Origin: Synaphobranchus kaupii
Taxonomy: Eukaryota; Chordata; Actinopteri; Anguilliformes; Synaphobranchidae
Reading direction: 5' to 3'
Length of the DNA stretch: 64,000 nt
Assembly: GCA_029718625.1 (NCBI GenBank)
Contig: CM056383.1
Location: 69,902,895-69,966,894, forward strand
Position numbers and translations under genes: made by a program. Below are positions 59,031 through 64,000 of this stretch, in pieces. Under the pieces are notes generated by a model. That model saw only the letters and a list, made by a program, of their open reading frames with translations, was not told where the DNA came from and did not search any database. How positions within the stretch are numbered: the first letter of the stretch is position 1; every line of letters begins with the position of its first letter.

Positions 59031-61400
59031 AGAAAGACACAGAGGCTGAGGGAAGGAGAGAGAGAGAGAGAGAAAACCTTTCTGGCCTCATACATCATTC
59101 GCTGTCAGGCTGAAGCTTGAACCTTTGTACTGTTGCCAATAGGAACGTATCATTATTACTGATAATTATTTGCCATGATTGTTAATTATGAAAAATGTGT
59201 AATATGATATTTTTGTTGTTGTTTGTTAGAAGAGGATGGGCAGGGGTTTAGTCATTCATGTTTGATGTTAGCATATAAAGTGCTGTAGATTGTATCACTG
59301 CAAGCCTTGGCAAGCAAGTCCCAGCACTTTGGTTGGGGCATATTTTTTATTTTTTATTTTTTATTTTTTTTTAACATATTATGTTTGTCCTGTTGGGGGG
59401 AAAAAGTGTGCAACCACAACAAAGGCAAGTGTTGATGAAAAGGAAAGTGAGAGAGACAGGAAGTGGGGAAGCAGAAGAACTAGTTGATTTTTTATTTGTT
59501 AGTTTTGTTTGTTTGTTTGTGTATTTGTTTGTTTAGGTTTGTGTGGCTTTGCGTGAGCTAGCTTGAGTGGTTTGTTGCATTTTTCCCATCACCTGCAGAG
59601 GAGACGTGCTACTTGCAGCTGGCCACAGGTTCACAAAGGACGGTAACTCTCCAGAAACATCCTTGTCCAAGATTCCCATCACAGCCTAATGCACACATTA
59701 TGACCCTCACTTGCCTGGCCATGATACAATGCCAAGTGATCGTGCCACGGAGAGGCAGGCAATATCAACTGCCCAATGTAATTACTCTGTTATGAATGCT
59801 GTTTATACATGATTATAAATCACTTAAGAGCGAAATTGAAATCTTCGGCCCCCTTGAGGCTTTGATGTTGAGCTGATAAAGTTTTTTCCAGGCTGATAAC
59901 GGGGAGACGTCGGGTCTGTATGCATTTGACATAACGCACATAATAGCCCTATCGTTTTGTCTCAGGGCTGGAGATTAGATCACAACTTTGACCTGGAGGC
60001 TTGTGATAAATTACTAAAGCTAATTATAGATATTCAATGTGTGATCCGGGAGCTATCAGACACGAGAGGCAAGATTGTTGGAAGTTCAGGTCAAAATTTA
60101 GTGGCTGTAAAAATAATGCAATTTAAAAAAAGTATTCAGAAAATATGCGTAAAGGGCAGGAGTTATGCTGTGCTTAGTACACGCTGTGACGCTCATGCTT
60201 AGTCCACACACGCGGCTCTTTTCCTCTCCCGTGTTAACGGCGGTCATTTGACATGTTTTTAAAGGTGCTATGTTTCTAGGCTTTCAGTAATGTTCTTCTC
60301 AACTGTTTTTCAGTTTGGTAGAAATCGCGGTGGCTCTCATAAAATGAGCAACAACAGTGCTGTACAGAAACGGTTGGGCACGTTAGTTAATTTGCGCAAA
60401 CGCATACGACTACAAATACAGCTACGATAGTTTATTACTCAAGGACGGTATCGGTTACTCCAATCTGTCTTGTGCGACTTTACATTATTAAAAAAATTGT
60501 GCTGAATATTAGTTTAAAAGAGCGTACTAATTTTAATGTAATACAAGATTTCGAACGCCATTTGTTAGTCTATGTGTGTTCGATATTAGACCGGTTGTAT
60601 TCGTGTTAGCTTCAGGATTGTGTTCAGTCGGTTATTGTTGAGTGCACGGTGACCAAATCAGCTATAGCGTCGCCCAGGGGTGTAGAGAGCGTGCACAGCT
60701 TTTGTATCTCGTGCGCTATAGTCGGTATGTCTGTAGTTTGATGTTTTAGTGCAAGTTGACTCTTCCTTCTCTGGAAGGGTGCTGGTTATGTGGGGAGAGA
60801 TGAGGTAAAATGCTAGACTAGCACGATAGCTGGGCCATTCAGAGGATGGAATTACTGAAGCCAAAGCCTGCTGTAAGATTTTGAATAATGTACAGTACAC
60901 TAACTCCAGGTAAAGCATTGCTCTGGACCCAGCAACTACTCTATACCTTTTAGCTTTCAAAGTTAAATCTTTAAAAAAAAAAAGAATTAGAACAACTGTC
61001 GACTGTGTAGCTTAGATGCATTTTTTGTGTTTTTTTTTTTGAAGATCCCGCTAATGACAAGTATATCATGCGTGGTTATCAGTGCCTTAAAATCCTGGAG
61101 GAAAAAAAACGTACAACACTTCACCTGCAGAAGTGCATTTCTCATCCACGTGCAGTGAATGTGAACACAACGGAAAACAGCACAAATGTATTTGGCAGTA
61201 TTACCTTAAACAAACTCATGTCTTTCTTATTTTTCCAATATGTGTGTTTGTATGTGTCCTTCACTGATCATAGAGGAAAAGCATTTTGTATTCTAGTAAA
61301 AGGTTATTACTTCTTGTTTACTTACTCATTTATTACAACTAAATGTCATACAAGACTTTGGGGTATACATGCCAATAAACAAAATTGCTACAAATACATT
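59031..61400 (+). other. fstl1: Probable fstl1 3'UTR
   Basis: AT-rich, intron-less, about 2.35 kb, similar in scale to the long mammalian FSTL1 3'UTR. Includes T-rich TATTTTTTATTTTTTATTTT at about 59340 and a short GTTTGTTTGTTT stretch near 59505. No protein-coding potential recognised. End inferred from the poly(A) signal at 61374. Confidence 0.55.
61374..61379 (+). terminator. Candidate fstl1 polyadenylation signal AATAAA
   Basis: CATGCCAATAAACAAAATTG, followed about 90 nt on by a GT-rich GGTGTTTGTGTCCTTGTACA stretch. Other AATAAA-like hexamers in this AT-rich region cannot be excluded. Confidence 0.45.
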
Positions 61401-61598
61401 TACAACTATGACTTTTTTTATTTATTGCATCACCTCTGTACCTGTCAACAGAAGCCTTGGGTACAGATGGTGTTTGTGTCCTTGTACATGGTGTATGATA
61501 TGCATGGTGTATGATATGCTGTACATTGTGACCACGTTGATGTTGGCTCCTTGCTCGCTGCTCCTTATCACAATTCTCTGGTCAACCTTAAATTCATG

Positions 61599-61676
61599 GA
61601 AAAAACTTTCTGCAAGTAAATCACACAAATTCACACATATTTCACCTGATATGTTGAGAGGAGTTGATATGTGATG
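61599..61676 (+). repeat. Inverted repeat arm 1 (partner 63081-63160)
   Basis: GTAAATCACACAAATTCACA followed by CATATTTCACCTGATATGTT and GAGAGGAGTTGATATGTGAT. The reverse complement of 63081-63160 matches with few differences. Confidence 0.85.
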
Positions 61677-62149
61677 CTCAACACCCTCTTGGGCCTGACT
61701 GAAGATGACTTGGGCCAATAGCGTGTTTATGTGCAGTATCTTTGACCAGGTTGCACATGAGTGGCCCAAGATGATTCAACTCTGAACTTGAAATATAATC
61801 ATTACAACTCGTAATCTCTCCTAATTTATCAAAGTCCCTTCATTGGAATAAGGAATTAACCCTTGAAATTCCACTCAACTTGATATAATCATGGCCATGC
61901 ATAATATCTTCTCATGGGAAATCTGTTCTAAGTCCCAATATTTCAGCATGAAATCTGCTTTAAACTATATGATAAACTATATGTCCATATTGAATAATAG
62001 GAAGTGTGATACGGGTGGTATAAGAAGATTTAACCCATTAAAAGCTGGTCTGATAATTGCATTTATTGACCTATTTTGCATGTGTTCATCCAGTTTTGAA
62101 ATGAAAAATTATTATTACAAAGGCGTTGGGTTAATGAGCATTTGTTCAT

Positions 62150-62960
62150 AATTCAATTCAATTTTATTTATATAGCGCTTTTTCACAGATGACTGTCACA
62201 AAGACGCTTTACAGAACAGAAAGGGGAGGAAAGGGGAAATGGGAAATGCCAGCTCTAAGCCAGCTCTAAGCCCCCAGATAGCAGAGGTAAAAACTCTCAA
62301 GTAGGGAGAGAAAACCCTCATACTGTGGCGAGAAAAAACTCCCCGATGGGAAGAAATCTCAAGAGGAACCCGGCTATTGGGGGGATGCCCATCCTCCACT
62401 GGCCTATGGGTTGATTATTTCATAGGGAGGTATTCTACTCTGATGACTCCGTCATGTAGAGATCAGCAGTGGCAGGTGGGGGGCGCCTAGCTGGTCTTGG
62501 GCTGGAGCTCCGGGCCAGGAGGGGGGCGGGGGGAGTGCTCGAGAAACTCGGGAAACTTGGGCTAGAGCTCCGGGCAGGTGCCCAGAGCAGAGAAGAGGAA
62601 AAAAGAAAAAAAACATTGTTAGGGGGTTCAGATGGTAGCAGAACAAGCAGAGCAGGAGAGACAGAGGTGCCTGCGTGCGATAAGGAAACCCCGGCAGAAT
62701 AAGGCTATGGCAGCATAGCTAAGGGCTAAACAGAGACAGGGGCCAATACAGCCATGAGGGCAGGCTTGAGACAGTCACCACCAGACCATGACCGGTCCAG
62801 CTTAACACAGCACTACCAATAATGATCCAGTGACAGCACTGACTGCTCAGTCCACCAGAGACTCTATAGCTTATGCCAGCCACCCACTCCTGCCCCTCAA
62901 CTATAGGACAGACTAAAAAGATGGGTTTTAAGCCTAGCTTTAAATAAACTAATAGTTGTC
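62150..62960 (+). mobile_element. Teleost dispersed repeat (ATTTATATAGCGCTTTT family)
   Basis: Starts TTCAATTCAATTTTATTTAT followed by ATAGCGCTTTTTCACAGATG, then AAAACTCCCCGATGGGAAGA and AATCTCAAGAGGAACCCGGC, CCCATCCTCCACTGGCC, and ends near AAAGATGGGTTTTAAGCCTA followed by GCTTTAAA. These are landmark phrases of a sequence repeated thousands of times in many fish genomes (from memory). The 77-codon frame at 62469 is part of it, not a gene. Confidence 0.65.
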
Positions 62961-63080
62961 ACAGCAGTGGCCCAAGGTGATTTAACCCTTTTTAAAACTG
63001 TTCTGAAAACGCTTGTAAGAATACAGTCATTGTATTTATAATACTAGTTAGGTAAAAAAAGAAAAAACTATTTATATTTT

Positions 63081-63160
63081 CATCACATATCAACTCCTCT
63101 CAGTATATCAGGTGGAATGTGTGAATTTGTGTGATTTACTAGGCAGAAATAGTTTTTCCC
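63081..63160 (-). repeat. Inverted repeat arm 2 (partner 61599-61676)
   Basis: CATCACATATCAACTCCTCT followed by CAGTATATCAGGTGGAATGT and GTGAATTTGTGTGATTTACT, reverse complement of arm 1. Confidence 0.85.
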
Positions 63161-63181
63161 ACCAATATATCTATAATGGTT

Positions 63182-63224
63182 TATTATTATTATTATATTA
63201 TTATTATTATTATTATTATTATCG
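63182..63224. repeat. (ATT)n microsatellite
   Basis: TTATTATTATTATATTATTA-type run. Confidence 0.93.
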
Positions 63225-64000
63225 ATTTACATAAGCAATGAGTAGCAACTGCAGATTGAAACTTGCCAGCTCGCAGGGTGACAAGATGAACATCCAAGAA
63301 TACATGGTTGATCATTAGCAGTTACAGGACCAGGTGAATTTTACAGTTGGGTGACTGTGGTAAGCGGACTGTCTGGTGTCGGCTAACGCAATACTGCTAC
63401 TCGATTTCATAATCGTGTTATTGATGACTGTGGGCTACAACACGTGCAGGTCAAGATCACCCCGTTCTGACTCCTGTTTCAAGTAGGAAGAACAAGACCA
63501 GCCGCTATCAGGTTGTCAAAAGCACAGCAATTATAAACTTATATAAAAGACATGGGCTTTACTTTACTTACAACTAAACGCCATAACTGGGTGAGAACTA
63601 AGTGAGTCTGTATTCTGTTCCTCGAAGCCGCCGCGACATTTGTGGGTTAAAAGTTTGGGGCGGGGTCTATGGAGCCCCGGAACATGAACTAAATATAGAC
63701 ATGTGGTTGAGCTGATGTGCCTTCCATGTGGATATGCAGATTCAGGGCGGTCTGATAGGGAAGCTGGATGTATAGGCTATGTTTTTGGGGCATAGTTGTA
63801 GCTATATAATTATTATGGTTGCATGAATTCCACGGTTGCATCGAATGATTAAGTTAGCCTACTTCATACGGAGATCTTTTCGGCGCCTCACTTGCTTATT
63901 TCCTTTGAACGACCGTTTGATACGGTTAACCTATTTTTTTCCGGAATCCAAAGCGGCCCCAGGACGTCCTAATAGACACATTTTTGTGAGTTTTTTGGGG
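63225..64000. other. Intergenic DNA at the right edge
   Basis: No gene or repeat family recognised. Confidence 0.4.

Noticed and set aside
59031..61400. miR-198 homolog in the fstl1 3'UTR
   Set aside because: Primate FSTL1 carries this microRNA in its 3'UTR, but I see no matching hairpin here and it is not expected in fish.
62469..62702. 77-codon frame and its antisense
   Set aside because: Lies inside the dispersed fish repeat 62150-62960, so it should recur in many genomic copies; not a gene.

Overview
This window is nuclear DNA from a ray-finned fish, most likely a teleost. It holds two plus-strand, intron-rich vertebrate genes. The rest is intronic and intergenic DNA carrying short nonautonomous transposons of types common in fish genomes, long dinucleotide runs and an unusually high density of minisatellites. 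I cannot name the species from sequence alone.

Layout. (1) 1-7093: the 3' part of ccdc181 (coiled-coil domain containing 181, a cilium/flagellum microtubule-associated protein), with four coding exons (207-1106, 1464-1610, 4284-4444, 6554-6725) and a poly(A) signal at 7088. Three large tandem arrays lie inside it. (2) 7094-17330: intergenic DNA with two Tc1/mariner-type remnants and tandem arrays of 48, 57, 57, 45, 24 and 17 bp periods. (3) 17330-61400: the whole of fstl1 (follistatin-like 1, a secreted glycoprotein), with a probable 5'UTR exon ending near 17541 and ten coding exons from 17705 to 59030. They join to a 936-nt reading frame (311 aa plus stop) with every splice phase consistent. 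Intron 1 is 26 kb and packed with arrays, a decayed LINE, MITEs and G- or purine-rich tracts. (4) 61400-64000: downstream DNA dominated by a dispersed fish repeat (62150-62960) and an inverted repeat pair.

The most interesting observation is a pattern, not a gene. At six of the twelve internal exon 3' ends in the window, a minisatellite begins at or within about 25 bp of the 5' splice site. In ccdc181 exon 3 and fstl1 exon 8 the repeat unit contains the exon end plus its own splice donor, so the introns carry many decoy donors (about 20 GTGAGT sites in ccdc181 intron 3). The array after the ccdc181 stop codon is likewise built from the final codons. Other notable items are a hAT-type palindromic MITE with a clean 8-bp target duplication (52179-52931), a MITE whose arm has become a 44-bp minisatellite (48140-48990), a MITE inserted inside a minisatellite (44490-45187), and an exon 9 acceptor in fstl1 that reads CAG|GTAAGG, as recursive splice sites do.

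The two genes have unrelated functions (motile cilia versus extracellular signalling). In human they lie on different chromosomes (1q and 3q), so their adjacency reflects fish gene order, not a shared pathway. All long uninterrupted reading frames outside the listed exons are tandem repeats whose period is a multiple of three, and I do not regard them as genes.
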